Notes: generated by a model not told the origin, from the sequence alone. Shown: positions 16,640 to 26,756, numbered from the stretch's first letter. The stretch is DNA of 64,000 bases from Mucilaginibacter oryzae (GCF_003148845.1 NZ_QGHA01000001.1:1-64000); one strand, 5' to 3'. Made by a program: numbers and translations.

Positions 16640-19600
16640 TTAAAAGCCTGCTCTTAATGTTAATGAATAGGTTCTTGCAAACGGGTTGCTTGTACCACGT
16701 TCAATTTGTATAGAGCTTACCCTGAATAGATCATTGGTTATTGCCGTAAGCTGTAAACTTCTCAGGCCGATATCTTTTAGGAACTGTCTGTTATAAAAAC
16801 TATATCCCAGTGATGCCGAGCTTAAAATCAGATTATTATCGTTTTGTACAAATCTTGAGGTAAGTTTAGTAGTGCTTGGGGTAGCAGTAATTCTCTTGTA
16901 AGAACTAATTGAACCAGGGCCTGTCCATCCAAGGTTATAGGCTCTCTGGTCAACATTGTAATTTGCATTAACCGACTCCACCCTATCTACAAGAGTTTGG
17001 TTGTATAGTTGCCCACCCCATTGGTAATTAAAAATTAGGCCAAGCTCAAAACCACGGTGGGAAAAATTAGTACCAAAGTTTCCGTTCCAAACCGGCTGAC
17101 TGATCCCTACCGGAACTTTATCAGCTACATTCCAGTTCATGGTGGTTTGCCCGCCTTTTGTTAAATAGACTTCTGAACCTGTAACTGGATCAATGCCAAG
17201 CGATTTAACTGCAAATATGGTATTGATAGATTGTCCTTCAACCAGTTGGATATTCGGTACTACCTGGCTTGGGTTACCGTTGTTCAGCAAATCATTCGAC
17301 GCTTTCAGTGCATCTGATATTTTAGCTAAAGTATTCTTGTTGGTAAAGCCATTCAGGGTTACGGTCCAGAGTGTTCTTGAATCCGGTTTTTGCATAAGCG
17401 TGTACCTGGCATAAAACTCAAACCCTTTGTTAAGCAAATCGCCAAAATTTTCGGTATAAGAATCAAAGCCCGCAGAAGGCGCAAGGGTAATTTGTGTTAC
17501 AGCGTTCCGGGTATTTTCACGGTATAACTCCATTCTAAGATCGAGTTTGTTTTTAAAGAGCGTGGCATCTAAACCAATATTGGCTTTATAAACATTTTGC
17601 CAGCTCAAAAATTCATTACCCATAGCTGCAAGTGTAGCACCCAGGTTATTGTAGTAAGAGGTGTTGTTGTTGAAATTATACCTGAATTGCGATGCATATG
17701 ATGGCACGTTAAGAGAACCTGTAGAACCATAGCTACCTCTTAGCTTCAAACGATTTACGATATCACTTTTCCCAAAAAACGATTCGTTGTGGATATTCCA
17801 CCCTGCACCAACAGACCAAAAGGTTCCGAATCGTTTCTGATTGCCGTATTGTGAAGACCCATCCCGCCTAACAGACACGCTTCCAAAAAACCTGTCATCA
17901 TAAATGTAATTACCACTGTATACCCACCCTACTCTTCTAACGGTATTTTCATCCCCGGTTGGCGTACCGGAGTATTGCGCTGCAAATAACAGATTATCCA
18001 GTGCATCCGTAGGAAAACCAGTAGCCGATACTATGTAATAATTTGACCTGGTATCCGCAATATTAAAACCCAGGTTAGAAATTATCTCGTGCTTACCAAA
18101 TGCTTTATTAAAGTTAGCAGTGGTTAAACTCTCATATCCGGAAGAACCATTGGTAGTTAATTGGTAACTGCCTCTTTGAGTTACATCTGGCACATTGGCA
18201 AACCTTGGGCTCAGAGCAGAATAGAACATATCTCCACCACCGGTTTGTTTATTGATGCTTAAACTTGATTCTATGTAGAAATATGGAGTGGGTTTATATC
18301 TGGCCGTGAAGTTATTGGAAACACCGAAGTAATTTGCACTATTAACGGAATGTAATGTAGCATCATACATGGGGTTTGCCTGCTGGTAAGTAAATCCCAG
18401 AAAGTTGTAGTTCTCTACAAATGGAACAACTTTTCCGTTGGCGTCATAGGGTGACCAGTATGGGTTCATTTTCACATAGTCACTGAAATTTCCGTATGGC
18501 GATTCGTTGGATTTATTTTGAAACACGCGAAGAGAGTTACGGAATTCAAACTTCTTTTTGAAGTAATTAAGATCGAACTGTCCAGAATAATTACGCCTAT
18601 TCTGCCCTTTCATTACGCCCGATTGGAAATCACCGGATACCTGGAAGGCGTAACGTATAACACTGTCACCACCTTGCGCATAAACAGACGTACGATTACT
18701 ATAACCATTTTGCGTGGGTATCGATAACCAGTCGGTATTTACACCCTTTACGTACGCTTTATATCGCTCATTATAAAGCATATCATAGCTACTTTGCAAA
18801 ATAGGAGAGTTAACGGTATACACACCTGCCCTTTTTTCAAAGTCAAGCTTCTGCTGTGAATTTAAAAGATTGTAAACGGACAGATCGGGGGTAGTAAAAC
18901 GAAAATCATTGGTAACATTCACTTGAAACTGACCCGGAGCCGGCGTTATCGTAGTAATCACGATTACACCATTTGCACCTCTGGATCCATATAGCGCTGT
19001 AGCAGATGCATCTTTAAGGATGGTAACATTTTTTACAAGGTTAATATCCAGGTCTACAATACGTTGTAAGGTTACTTCAAAACCATCTAATATCAAAAGC
19101 GGAAGCGTAGGCGCCGTTGATAGCTGGCCGGACAAATTAGGAAATGAGTTTTCACCACGTAACTGAATATTAGGCAGTTGATTGATGTTACCACCGGTTA
19201 TATTGTTGGGTACTATTCTAAATGACGGATCTATTGCACTCATAGCCGCAAATAGATTGCTTGAACTCACTGTTTTAAGTTCTGTGCCTGAAATGCTTTT
19301 GGCAGCCCCTGTAAAGCTCTCTTTTTTCTGCTCAAATACACCGGTAATTACTGTTTCCTTTAATGCTACCGATGTTTCTTCTAAAAAAATATTGTAGTTT
19401 GTGTCGGGCTTTATTTTAACCACAACAGTTTTGTAGCCAATGAACCTAAACTCTACAGCATCAGCATCTTCAGGTGCAATAAGTTTGAAGTGGCCTTTGG
19501 CATCTGTTTGTGTAGCTACGCTTGTGCCCTGCACCGAAACCACTACGTAAGGCATAGGCGCGGCATTTTTCCTGTCTTTAACCGTACCTTCTATAATTTG

Positions 19601-19990
19601 AGCCAGCTTTTGATCTTTGATCACAACGGCCTTTTGGTCTTTTATAACCAAGATGATCGTTTTTGCCTGTATGACGAACTTAATAGGCTGAGGCTTGAAA
19701 ATGGAATTTAATGCAGTTTCTAAAGGTTGATCAATTATTTTCAGGCTGATCGGTTTAGCTGAAGAAATAACGTTGTCCGCATAAACAAAGTTATAACCGG
19801 TCTGATCCCTTATCACCTTCATAACCTCTGTTATGGGTTTATTTGAAACATTTAAAGTAACCCGTTGAGCAAAACACGACGCGCTCACGAGTAGGAAAAA
19901 CATGATTAATGTAAACTGAGATAGGGAGAATCTTCTAAAAAAATTTGGACGAGTTCTTCCTATCCCATTTGAATGAATTGTTTTCATCAA
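16640..19990 (-). CDS. SusC/RagA-family TonB-linked outer-membrane transporter with STN domain
   Basis: A 1116-residue TonB-dependent transporter. A signal peptide ends near SCFA (about 41). An STN domain (43-120, VTLNVSNKPITEVMKVI) is the part that contacts FecR. A carboxypeptidase-regulatory-like domain follows (about 130-205), then the plug (about 215-350) with DASATALYGSRGANG, the SusC signature, and a beta-barrel ending SLTLRAGF. With the FecR and sigma genes just upstream it forms a trans-envelope signalling unit in which substrate binding releases the sigma factor. Length is normal for the family. Confidence 0.95.
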   Translation of the reverse strand: MMKTIHSNGIGRTRPNFFRRFSLSQFTLIMFFLLVSASCFAQRVTLNVSNKPITEVMKVIRDQTGYNFVYADNVISSAKPISLKIIDQPLETALNSIFKPQPIKFVIQAKTIILVIKDQKAVVIKDQKLAQIIEGTVKDRKNAAPMPYVVVSVQGTSVATQTDAKGHFKLIAPEDADAVEFRFIGYKTVVVKIKPDTNYNIFLEETSVALKETVITGVFEQKKESFTGAAKSISGTELKTVSSSNLFAAMSAIDPSFRIVPNNITGGNINQLPNIQLRGENSFPNLSGQLSTAPTLPLLILDGFEVTLQRIVDLDINLVKNVTILKDASATALYGSRGANGVIVITTITPAPGQFQVNVTNDFRFTTPDLSVYNLLNSQQKLDFEKRAGVYTVNSPILQSSYDMLYNERYKAYVKGVNTDWLSIPTQNGYSNRTSVYAQGGDSVIRYAFQVSGDFQSGVMKGQNRRNYSGQFDLNYFKKKFEFRNSLRVFQNKSNESPYGNFSDYVKMNPYWSPYDANGKVVPFVENYNFLGFTYQQANPMYDATLHSVNSANYFGVSNNFTARYKPTPYFYIESSLSINKQTGGGDMFYSALSPRFANVPDVTQRGSYQLTTNGSSGYESLTTANFNKAFGKHEIISNLGFNIADTRSNYYIVSATGFPTDALDNLLFAAQYSGTPTGDENTVRRVGWVYSGNYIYDDRFFGSVSVRRDGSSQYGNQKRFGTFWSVGAGWNIHNESFFGKSDIVNRLKLRGSYGSTGSLNVPSYASQFRYNFNNNTSYYNNLGATLAAMGNEFLSWQNVYKANIGLDATLFKNKLDLRMELYRENTRNAVTQITLAPSAGFDSYTENFGDLLNKGFEFYARYTLMQKPDSRTLWTVTLNGFTNKNTLAKISDALKASNDLLNNGNPSQVVPNIQLVEGQSINTIFAVKSLGIDPVTGSEVYLTKGGQTTMNWNVADKVPVGISQPVWNGNFGTNFSHRGFELGLIFNYQWGGQLYNQTLVDRVESVNANYNVDQRAYNLGWTGPGSISSYKRITATPSTTKLTSRFVQNDNNLILSSASLGYSFYNRQFLKDIGLRSLQLTAITNDLFRVSSIQIERGTSNPFARTYSLTLRAGF

Positions 19991-20146
19991 TTAGGGTTTA
20001 ATAAAAAACATTTTTGTTGAATTCACCGGCACAGCATTCTCAGCAGGCCGCTATTTACGTGGAAAGGATGATAGTTAAAGTTTAATCATATTGGGTAAAT
20101 TAGGTTGTTAGTTTTATGATAGTTTTGGTCAGTTAACTTTTAATAG

Positions 20147-21271
20147 TTATTGCACACCGGATATAATGATTTTTTTTCCAGTGATTTGAATTTTCACGGC
20201 CTCGGTCGCCCTCAGCACCTTAATTACATCGTTTATGTCAGCAAACCTGGAAATACTTCCACTGATCTTTTCGTTTGTGACATTGCCTTCGTAGTAAACA
20301 TCGACATCATACCATCGTGCGATAAGTTTCATAATAGAGCGGATATCTTTACTGGCAAATACGAACTCGTTATCTTTCCACCCTGTGGCTGCATAAACAT
20401 CTGCGTTGGATTTCGATATCCTGCTATCGCTAACGACACCTTGCTCACCGGGTACCAACATCACTTTTTGATGGCCGGTCGACATACTTATACTTCCTTT
20501 TAACAGCGTGGTCGTTTCGGAATCGTCATCCGTGTAAGAACTAATATTAAATTCAGTACCTAAAACTTTCACTTCCTGCGAGGACGTCTTCACAATAAAT
20601 GGGTGCGCCGCATCATGCGCTACTTTAAAATAAGCTTCTCCAAACAACTTAACCGACCGAACTTCCGCACTAGCCAGGTTGGTAGAATACGTTAAACTGG
20701 AAGCTGCGTTTAACCATACCGAAGAGCCATCCGGCAGGTCAACTTTAAAAGTCTCGCCCTTAGCGGTGCTGAGTGTGTTTACTTGTGATGGCGCAAAACC
20801 GTTATTTTTTACCTGGTAAACCACTTCACCTTTAGCAGTCTTGCTGATTGAAACTGCGGATTCCTGCGCAAAAATTCCGTTTTTCAAGTTTCCCAGGGCA
20901 ATGCGCTTACCGTTTGCCAGCGTAAGCGTTGCACCGTACTGCCCGGGCGAAATGGATTGCTTTGCAATTTCAGATGAACTTCCCCTTTTTGTAAGCGTAG
21001 GTAAAAGGATACTGCAAATAACAGCCAGTACAGCCGCGGCCGCCGCAACTTTATACCATAAATTTCGCTTAATTGCTTCACCAGATGCAGGTAAATTACG
21101 CCATATCTCCTGCCCTACAAGCTCAATATTATCTGGCTCGGGCATTGCGTCAATATTACCAGCCTGATGGTTGAACCATGAATCAACCAAACGGCTTTCT
21201 GCTTCGCTGCATGCCCCAACGTTATAACGGTCAAGAAGATCTTTAGTAAGTTTGGTTTCCTTTTCGGTCAT
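20147..21271 (-). CDS. FecR-family anti-sigma factor
   Basis: A complete 374-residue transmembrane regulator. It has a cytoplasmic N-terminal sigma-binding part, a membrane helix at about 85-105 (VAAAAAVLAVICSILL), a FecR domain (about 165-265, GEAYFKVAHDAAHPFIV) and a C-terminal DUF4974-like domain (about 300-372) that would contact the STN domain of SusC. It lies between the ECF sigma gene and susC, the usual order. It is intact, in contrast to the paralogue at 7.8-8.8 kb, and serves as a comparison for where that one is broken. Confidence 0.93.
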   Translation of the reverse strand: MTEKETKLTKDLLDRYNVGACSEAESRLVDSWFNHQAGNIDAMPEPDNIELVGQEIWRNLPASGEAIKRNLWYKVAAAAAVLAVICSILLPTLTKRGSSSEIAKQSISPGQYGATLTLANGKRIALGNLKNGIFAQESAVSISKTAKGEVVYQVKNNGFAPSQVNTLSTAKGETFKVDLPDGSSVWLNAASSLTYSTNLASAEVRSVKLFGEAYFKVAHDAAHPFIVKTSSQEVKVLGTEFNISSYTDDDSETTTLLKGSISMSTGHQKVMLVPGEQGVVSDSRISKSNADVYAATGWKDNEFVFASKDIRSIMKLIARWYDVDVYYEGNVTNEKISGSISRFADINDVIKVLRATEAVKIQITGKKIIISGVQ

Positions 21272-21340
21272 CCGTAATTTGATTTCTACTGGTTTAACGA
21301 CTAACCTATGCCAAAGTCCCAGACGAAAATCAAAAAAATA

Positions 21341-21916
21341 TTAAAAGAACATTAAATAGATATTAATCGAATCCCCAAGCTTATTTTTCAATAATTTCAA
21401 GGCGCTGCTTAATTGGTTTTTAACCGTTTTATTAGTGATACCAAGCTCGTCTGCAATTTCCTGATTAGATTTATTATGTTTCCTGCTCATTTCAAATACC
21501 AACCTCATTTTTTCAGGAAGATGCTGTATTTCTTTTTCTATCTGATCGTATAGCTCCTTTTGAATGTAGAGCCGATCGGGCGTGCTATGGTTAAGTTCGA
21601 TGAAATGATGTAACGACTCCAAATATCTATTCTCCACTTTAGCATGTTTAACCATGTCCAATATACGGTTCCTGGTTAAAGTATACAGATAAGCAGCTAA
21701 TGGTGAAGCAATGTAATGGTCGTTTCTTTTCGTCCACAAAATGGTAAACACTTCTTGCACTACATCCTTTGCGATGCTATCATCCTGCAACATTTTTCTG
21801 GAGAAGCGGTAGAGTAACTGCCAGTAGCGTTCGTAGATATGTTGATATGCCTTTCTGTCACCGCCTATAAAGGCAGCCAGCAATTCATCATCGCTTGAGT
21901 CGGAAGGTTTGAACAT
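21341..21916 (-). CDS. ECF RNA polymerase sigma factor (FecI type)
   Basis: A 191-residue sigma factor with region 2 at about 15-85 (FSRKMLQDDSIAKDVVQEVFTILW) and region 4 at about 125-180 (NQEIADELGITNKTVKNQL). It ends with a short hydrophobic tail (YLMFF). It is the first gene of the operon and is expected to switch on the SusC/SusD genes when FecR relays a signal. It is clearly distinct from the sigma factor at 8.9 kb. Confidence 0.93.
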   Translation of the reverse strand: MFKPSDSSDDELLAAFIGGDRKAYQHIYERYWQLLYRFSRKMLQDDSIAKDVVQEVFTILWTKRNDHYIASPLAAYLYTLTRNRILDMVKHAKVENRYLESLHHFIELNHSTPDRLYIQKELYDQIEKEIQHLPEKMRLVFEMSRKHNKSNQEIADELGITNKTVKNQLSSALKLLKNKLGDSINIYLMFF

Positions 21917-22024
21917 GATCTATTAAAGTAGGGGATAAACTATTACTGCAATTTAGGCAAATATCCCAACGTATTAAAATCTGCGCAATATTTCAATCTC
22001 CAGTTAAAGATTAATTAACAACTT

Positions 22025-22357
22025 TCATTTGTTATCTGTAATCCTCAACATGGGTTTAAACACCAATTCAAACTCGAAATCTTCTGTTAGTTTCCCCGGA
22101 GGAATTATAATAAAAATACTCCCTTCACTGTGCTCGTAAACATCCTTTTTGTAGATAAAACACATTTCCTTTTCCGCCCGGAGGTTGCCTTTGGTCAGCA
22201 ATGCGGATAAACGGGCGTAAGCGTCCTTGTTGGTCGGGTAGGCCAGAAGGGACGGGCCATCAAGCAGGTCAAGACGAACACCCGGGACGAGGCGGATGTT
22301 CCTGTCCCTGGCAACCACGTAAGCCCTGACCAGACCGGCAAAGGTGTTGCGGTCGGT
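22025..22357 (-). pseudogene. dnaE2: Error-prone DNA polymerase DnaE2, N-terminal fragment only
   Basis: From TDRNTFAGLVRAYVVARD through VRLDLLDGPSLLAYPT, YARLSALLTKGNLRAEK and KDVYEHSEGSIFI, this matches the start of the PHP domain of DnaE2. About 110 of the roughly 1000 residues remain. It then ends after VFKPMLRITDNK. Its 5' end is fused within a few bases (22358-22362) to the tail of the imuB relic, so the real start is gone. The polymerase is non-functional here. Confidence 0.85.
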
Positions 22358-22362
22358 ACAGG

Positions 22363-23374
22363 TTCCACCAGTGATGCCTCCATGACGAAAAGCTCGATTC
22401 CTAATCCCGGTTCAATCTGATCGAATTTCAAAGAAAAGAGTTTAAAAAGATGTTCGGTGCGGTTACTGGCCTGGCTGGTACCTATATCGATTCTTCATTT
22501 TTTTCCGTCGATACGAAACCAGATCAATTCCTATTGCCGCAACCCTGTCCCTTCTCCGTATAATCTTTTACATAAAGCATCCAGTAATTTAAAAACGGCG
22601 ATTTCGATAGCCTCACGTGTCTGTACAGGTTCGAGGCACTCCAATCGCTCGCTATATGGAACAGCCTCTTTTTAGCGGGATCAAAAATTCCTCTTTCTGG
22701 CCAAGCGCCTGCAAAAGGCGTAGCACCAGTTCCTTTTGAAACCGTCTGCGAAGCACCGAATGGGGTATATGTACAAAACTACTGACCTTATCAAGCCCAA
22801 GATTCTGCAACTTGATCAACAAATCCGTTGGTAAACGGAGCGCTGAAGGCGGCAGCGGCAATAAGGCGTTGCGGTGCCCCCCTTCCGCAACAATGAGGTC
22901 TTTTTCTGCACAACGGGCAACTCCCCAGGCGCAACCGATGGTATAGGCGATTCCCGGATGAACGCCATAACCAATAATCCTTAACCTGCTGATCATATCT
23001 TTCAGATACCCACGTTCTCCTCCGCGGAGATGCGCACATCCGGTAATATCCAATAGTAAGCCATCCGGAGGATCCAGCATAATCAAAAACGTGTAGCGAA
23101 GGCACCATTCTGCCAGGCCGCCAAGTAATTTCAGCTCCCGGCCCATTTTATGGTCTAAAACCACCAGTTCAGGAGTGATGACCTTGGCGTCGGCCACGGT
23201 CATTCCTACTTCAATGCCAAAACGCTGAGCAGTAGCAGTAGCCGCTCTCGCGATCAGCCGTCCGTGATCCGGCTCAGCAAAAACAAAAGTTTTCCCCTTA
23301 AGCTCCGGCTGTCGGATTGCTTTCCAATCCGTCAGCAGATAACGGAACCAAAGGGATAAAAAACGCTTAGGCAT
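22363..23374 (-). pseudogene. imuB: imuB (Y-family polymerase-like mutasome subunit), broken
   Basis: The first 225 residues are a good ImuB: AEPDHGRLIARAA, VVLDHKMGRELKLLGGLAEWC, LDITGCAHLRGGE, and the helix-hairpin-helix region RLPTDLLIKLQNLGLDKV. An extra A in a run (T5 on the plus strand, 22669-22673) then shifts the frame; in the corrected frame PYSERLECLEPVQ and TREAIEIAVFKLLDALC follow. Two in-frame stops occur (near 22531 and 22497) before IDIGTSQASNRTEHLFK and FDQIEPGLGIELFVMEASLVEP. At that point it is joined to a DnaE2 fragment. The SOS mutasome is therefore dead. Confidence 0.88.
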
Positions 23375-23510
23375 ACTGGTGCAGTTTTTCAGGTACTGCC
23401 AAAGGCGTTACTGTTCGGAATTGATGCTGGAACCATTCGAATATCCAGGTATCGGGAATGTCGTTAGGTTCAGGACTATGGATCCAGCTTGTTCCTGATA
23501 CTCCCGGGAG
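23367..23510 (-). pseudogene. Possible 3' remnant of imuA
   Basis: An open minus-strand frame of about 47 codons (WIHSPEPNDIPDTWIFEW, then FRTVTPLAVPEKLHQYA) ends at TAA 23367-23369. This overlaps the imuB ATG by 8 bases, a typical translational-coupling overlap. Position and overlap suggest the tail of imuA; the sequence itself is too short to prove it. A TAG closes the frame at 23511. Confidence 0.35.
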
Positions 23511-23691
23511 CTATTGTCTATACGAACCATTGCCGGAGTTGCAACTCGGGAAATTATTGTTTAACCAGGAGGATAACTGGATTTATGATGGGGACTTGTT
23601 GAGTATAAGCGAACAGGAAGATGTTGCCTCAGTAATTACTGGCTGTCAGCGTGAAATGGGTGAGTTATTGAGAAGTATAAAGGCGCTGTAG
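23458..23691 (+). CDS. Hypothetical protein
   Basis: A 77-residue acidic frame (YEPLPELQLGKLLF, DNWIYDGDLLSISEQEDV, GCQREMGELL). Composition looks protein-like, but I do not recognise a family and see no clear ribosome-binding site. The 5' part lies antisense to the possible imuA remnant, so one of the two is probably not expressed. No function can be assigned. Confidence 0.4.
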   Translation: MSLGSGLWIQLVPDTPGSYCLYEPLPELQLGKLLFNQEDNWIYDGDLLSISEQEDVASVITGCQREMGELLRSIKAL

Positions 23692-23809
23692 CCAGACAAA
23701 TTGCTTTGCATCTGACCGGCAAAACAAAAGTGGAGTAGAATAGCGAAATTACCAGCTGTGAGTTAACCGAATTGAACGGCCTCTCAACTGGTAAATAATT
23801 GAGGGGACC

Positions 23810-24277
23810 ATGGATAAGAAATTCGAAATCATCAGGCAAGATGGTGATGACCTGATCTTTTTAACGGAAACAGAGATCATCTTAAGGGTCATTACACCTG
23901 AGCAACGGGAGACGCGCGAAAGTTGTGCGACCGACGTGTTTGAGCTTAAAGGGAATTATATCAGCGTGCTCATCAATAATCTTGACCTCCCAGAGACTTT
24001 GTTCCCGGTTACCCTGATATACGACTTCCTGATTTTAAACAGTGAACCCATAAAAGCTAAATCGACCATTAAGGATATCCGGTCGGCAATAGAATACTAT
24101 TGCACCTCGAAGCTGAAAGCCAGTATCGGTCAAATTCAGATTATGGACCTGGACGGCCTGGAAGAGGTCCTCGAAGATAGTGTAAATGAACCTACGGAAA
24201 AGGTTGTATATGATTTCAAATATTTTGAAGGGGGAGATAAAAACTGGTTTATCTGCCGGACGGCAGTTTTAAGATAA
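23810..24277 (+). CDS. Hypothetical protein, 155 residues
   Basis: Starts at ATG 23810 after a purine-rich GAGGGGACC stretch. It is acidic and has no signal peptide or membrane segment. An N-terminal beta-rich half (FEIIRQDGDDLIFLTETEI) is followed by a helical segment (STIKDIRSAIEYYC) and an acidic end (LEEVLEDSVNEPTEKVVYDF). I do not recognise a family. It stands alone on the plus strand in a decayed region. Codon use looks normal, so it is probably real. Confidence 0.55.
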   Translation: MDKKFEIIRQDGDDLIFLTETEIILRVITPEQRETRESCATDVFELKGNYISVLINNLDLPETLFPVTLIYDFLILNSEPIKAKSTIKDIRSAIEYYCTSKLKASIGQIQIMDLDGLEEVLEDSVNEPTEKVVYDFKYFEGGDKNWFICRTAVLR

Positions 24278-24446
24278 GAATTGAAGAACGCGAATTGGGT
24301 TTGGTCTGTGCGGCTGTAATGCCTACTATTTTGATGGAATCCTTTACCTTATCATAACCAAATTGTGAGATAAGTTCGCCAAAACTGGAGTTAAAGAAAG
24401 ATGACGAGATTGGCATACTTAAGGCGAGGGATATCTTACTAAACAA
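24249..24446 (-). pseudogene. Relic copy 1 of a small repeated gene family
   Basis: The minus-strand frame contains SSSFFNSSFGELISQFGYDKV, then KDSIKIVGITAAQTK. The same pattern recurs at 26858-27190 (copy 2, SSSFFNSSFGKHIKQFP), and the end AVQTK...YFNAYKSN recurs at 27678-27746 (copy 3). The DNA shares a 30-base block with copy 2 (24378-24407 and 27122-27151). The SSFFNSSFG pattern is reminiscent of STAS-like DUF4325 proteins, but that is a guess. No upstream half is present. Confidence 0.5.
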
Positions 24447-24473
24447 GGGATATCTTACTAAAAAGTTGCCGCA

Positions 24474-25037
24474 TCATCCTATCGGTAATTTATAATAGCC
24501 TAAGTGTATGTCGTCCGTCGGCCCATTATAGTTGGCGGTAAGCTGAATATGGTATCTTCTTTTAATTTCTTCACTCAGCAGGTCTTCAATATGGTAAAGG
24601 TCATCTACATCGATGCCGTATTTTTCGTCAATGTGGGCGCTGGCCGCTTTAACCCGGGTTACCGAAGCGGTTTTAAAAAAATCTGTAGCGGTTGATGCTT
24701 TTATGGCCGCCTTTCTATCGTCCTGCACCGTCAGTAGCGTGTAGTGCTGCTCTTCCAGCCTGCCGCTTTGGTAACCGCCCAGGTTGATAAAGAAGAGGCG
24801 ATGTTTGGTAGCGGCCGCCTGGTTATGAGGCACAACTTGTACCTGGTAACCGTTAACCTGGGTTACCTCGCGCCAGCCGTCGATGTGCAGGCTACTGCCG
24901 GATTCCGGCCAAAAGGCCCGCAGCTGTGGCAGGAGATCGTGCAGTCCCTCAGCGATGCCGAAAAAAAAATCATGTTGCTCAATGTTCCGTCCAGGCGCTT
25001 TCGAGCCCAGCAATACCATAAATAGCTTCTCTGCCAT
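24474..25037 (-). CDS. DUF1543 domain protein
   Basis: A 187-residue cytoplasmic protein. It has the DUF1543 opening (KLFMVLLGSKAPGRNIEQHD, then FFGIAEGLHDLLPQLRAFWP) and DGWREV, and a second similar half near LFFINLGGYQSGRLEEQHY. The family has no known function. It is encoded 30 bases after the FAD/NAD(P) protein on the same strand, so the two are probably co-transcribed. The gene is flanked by relics but is itself intact. Confidence 0.85.
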   Translation of the reverse strand: MAEKLFMVLLGSKAPGRNIEQHDFFFGIAEGLHDLLPQLRAFWPESGSSLHIDGWREVTQVNGYQVQVVPHNQAAATKHRLFFINLGGYQSGRLEEQHYTLLTVQDDRKAAIKASTATDFFKTASVTRVKAASAHIDEKYGIDVDDLYHIEDLLSEEIKRRYHIQLTANYNGPTDDIHLGYYKLPIG

Positions 25038-25067
25038 AGTCTTAAAAGGGTTGATATATTGGTTATG

Positions 25068-26756
25068 TTACAACGTTATCATCTTTGCGCCAAAAAGCCC
25101 CTCCAGTATTTTGCCAGAAGCCGCCTCACCAAAATCCAGCCCGGAATAGTCGGGGTTAAAACCGCCCATTAAAGGTACAGCCATTATATAAATGCGTTCG
25201 TTAAGGCCGTTAGCGTTATCGAGCAACTGAAAGCGGTCGTTAATTGCCAGGCCGGGAACGGTCAGAAAATAATGGTCGCCATTTTTCGTAACGCGTTTAT
25301 CCCCCTTATTCAATAACGGCAGTGCGGCTTGCGGGTTACGAAAGGCAACTTTTGCCCAGGTCCCGGCCTTGCGGATACCGTCAAAAGGGATGTGGTTAAA
25401 CGCGATATGCGGTTGCCCGATACAATCGATGAACAACGGATAATGCCGCCCCGCGTAGTTGGCGCCACCGTTATCAGCCGGTTCCGGCTCCTGGTCGTCA
25501 TCTACGGTAACCATTTGCAATCTCCCGGCCGCATGCAAAGCCATCAGCGTTTCTGCCGAACTTTGTGGCACAAACGCAATTACCACCGAAATCAGGGGCA
25601 TAAGCGTTTGCTGCAGGCGCAACATATCTTCAGCCGAAAAGTACTTGGCCGGGTAGTTCATCGCAAAGCTCAGGATAGCCAGCATTTCTTTCCAGTAAAC
25701 AGACTGGTGTTTTTGAATAGACCGCTCGGCCTCGGCATATTCTTTTTTCAGCAACTCAAAAGGATCTATCTTTTCGCGGCTGCTCATCGTCCGTTCCACA
25801 AACTCCTCCATGGTCAGGTCTTTAATTTCGGCATAACAGGCGGGGTCATTTTTCTCAATACCTTTTTTGAAATTTTGTTCGAAAACATAATCCAATGATA
25901 AAAAGCCGTCATTTTCTTTTCTGTTCTGCTCGATCTGCTCAGGCGACAACACGGTGTCTTTACCCAGATGGGTATCTTCCAGGTGAAAACGTACCGCGGG
26001 CAATAAGCCGTTACGGGTATGCATCACAATGCTGAAATGTTCACTTTCCGGGTCGGGATAAAAATGCAGGATGCCTTGTTTATCCTCTTCAAACCTCCCG
26101 TTATGACGGGCTAAGGTTTTAATGGCATCAATTGCCGTTAACGAGGCACCGCGAACCGCCACCGGATGATTGGCCAGCCGGGCTATCTTTTCCGGGGGAT
26201 AAGGTGAATCGAACCAGTTGGTCACCTTCCCTTCATGATGCTTCGGCCACAGGTGGCCGGTGCAGATAATGGCCCGGTCATATTCCGTACTGTCTGGCCC
26301 GGTAATAACGGCGACCTTTTCTTTTTCGGGCAGATCCTCGATGTCGGTTACTTCCGTATTAAATAAAACTTTGGTAACGATGCCCTTTGTGCGCCCGGCG
26401 CGCAGAAGCGCTTTAAACTGGTCGGCCAGGTATTGCCCGAAAAGCAGGCGTGGCAAAACTTTATAATTGTTAAAACGCCCGGGGTCGACGTGGTATTTGT
26501 CCAGCGTATCTTTCGAAACTTTTTTTACCCAATCAGCTACATCGCTGGTCAATTCAGGTATCTCGTTTCCGGATACGTTAGTGACATGCTCATCGGCTGC
26601 ACCGCTATGGCTATAGGGCATACCACTGCCCAGGTTGCCGGTTTTTTCGTAAATATCGATGAACAGTTGGCCGGGATAGTTGCTTTCGATCAGGCGTTTA
26701 TACATAAACAGGGCACTGGGGCCGCCGCCTACAAGGGCTATACGCAGGTCAGTCAT
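25068..26756 (-). CDS. FAD/NAD(P)-binding protein (FAD-dependent oxidoreductase-like)
   Basis: A 562-residue protein with an N-terminal dinucleotide-binding fold, VGGGPSALFMYKRL (residues 9-22), of the NAD_binding_9 type. It goes on with EKTGNLGSGMPYS, HVTNVSGNE and a second conserved stretch AIICTGHLWP typical of such oxidoreductases. No membrane segment. The C-terminal part includes PLMGGFNPDYSG and a glycine-rich FAD contact. The exact reaction is unknown. It precedes the DUF1543 gene in a two-gene unit. Confidence 0.82.
   Translation of the reverse strand: MTDLRIALVGGGPSALFMYKRLIESNYPGQLFIDIYEKTGNLGSGMPYSHSGAADEHVTNVSGNEIPELTSDVADWVKKVSKDTLDKYHVDPGRFNNYKVLPRLLFGQYLADQFKALLRAGRTKGIVTKVLFNTEVTDIEDLPEKEKVAVITGPDSTEYDRAIICTGHLWPKHHEGKVTNWFDSPYPPEKIARLANHPVAVRGASLTAIDAIKTLARHNGRFEEDKQGILHFYPDPESEHFSIVMHTRNGLLPAVRFHLEDTHLGKDTVLSPEQIEQNRKENDGFLSLDYVFEQNFKKGIEKNDPACYAEIKDLTMEEFVERTMSSREKIDPFELLKKEYAEAERSIQKHQSVYWKEMLAILSFAMNYPAKYFSAEDMLRLQQTLMPLISVVIAFVPQSSAETLMALHAAGRLQMVTVDDDQEPEPADNGGANYAGRHYPLFIDCIGQPHIAFNHIPFDGIRKAGTWAKVAFRNPQAALPLLNKGDKRVTKNGDHYFLTVPGLAINDRFQLLDNANGLNERIYIMAVPLMGGFNPDYSGLDFGEAASGKILEGLFGAKMITL

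Noticed and set aside
25329..25898. 189-codon plus-strand frame opposite the FAD/NAD(P) gene
   Set aside because: Antisense shadow; Arg/His/Phe-rich translation without domain similarity.
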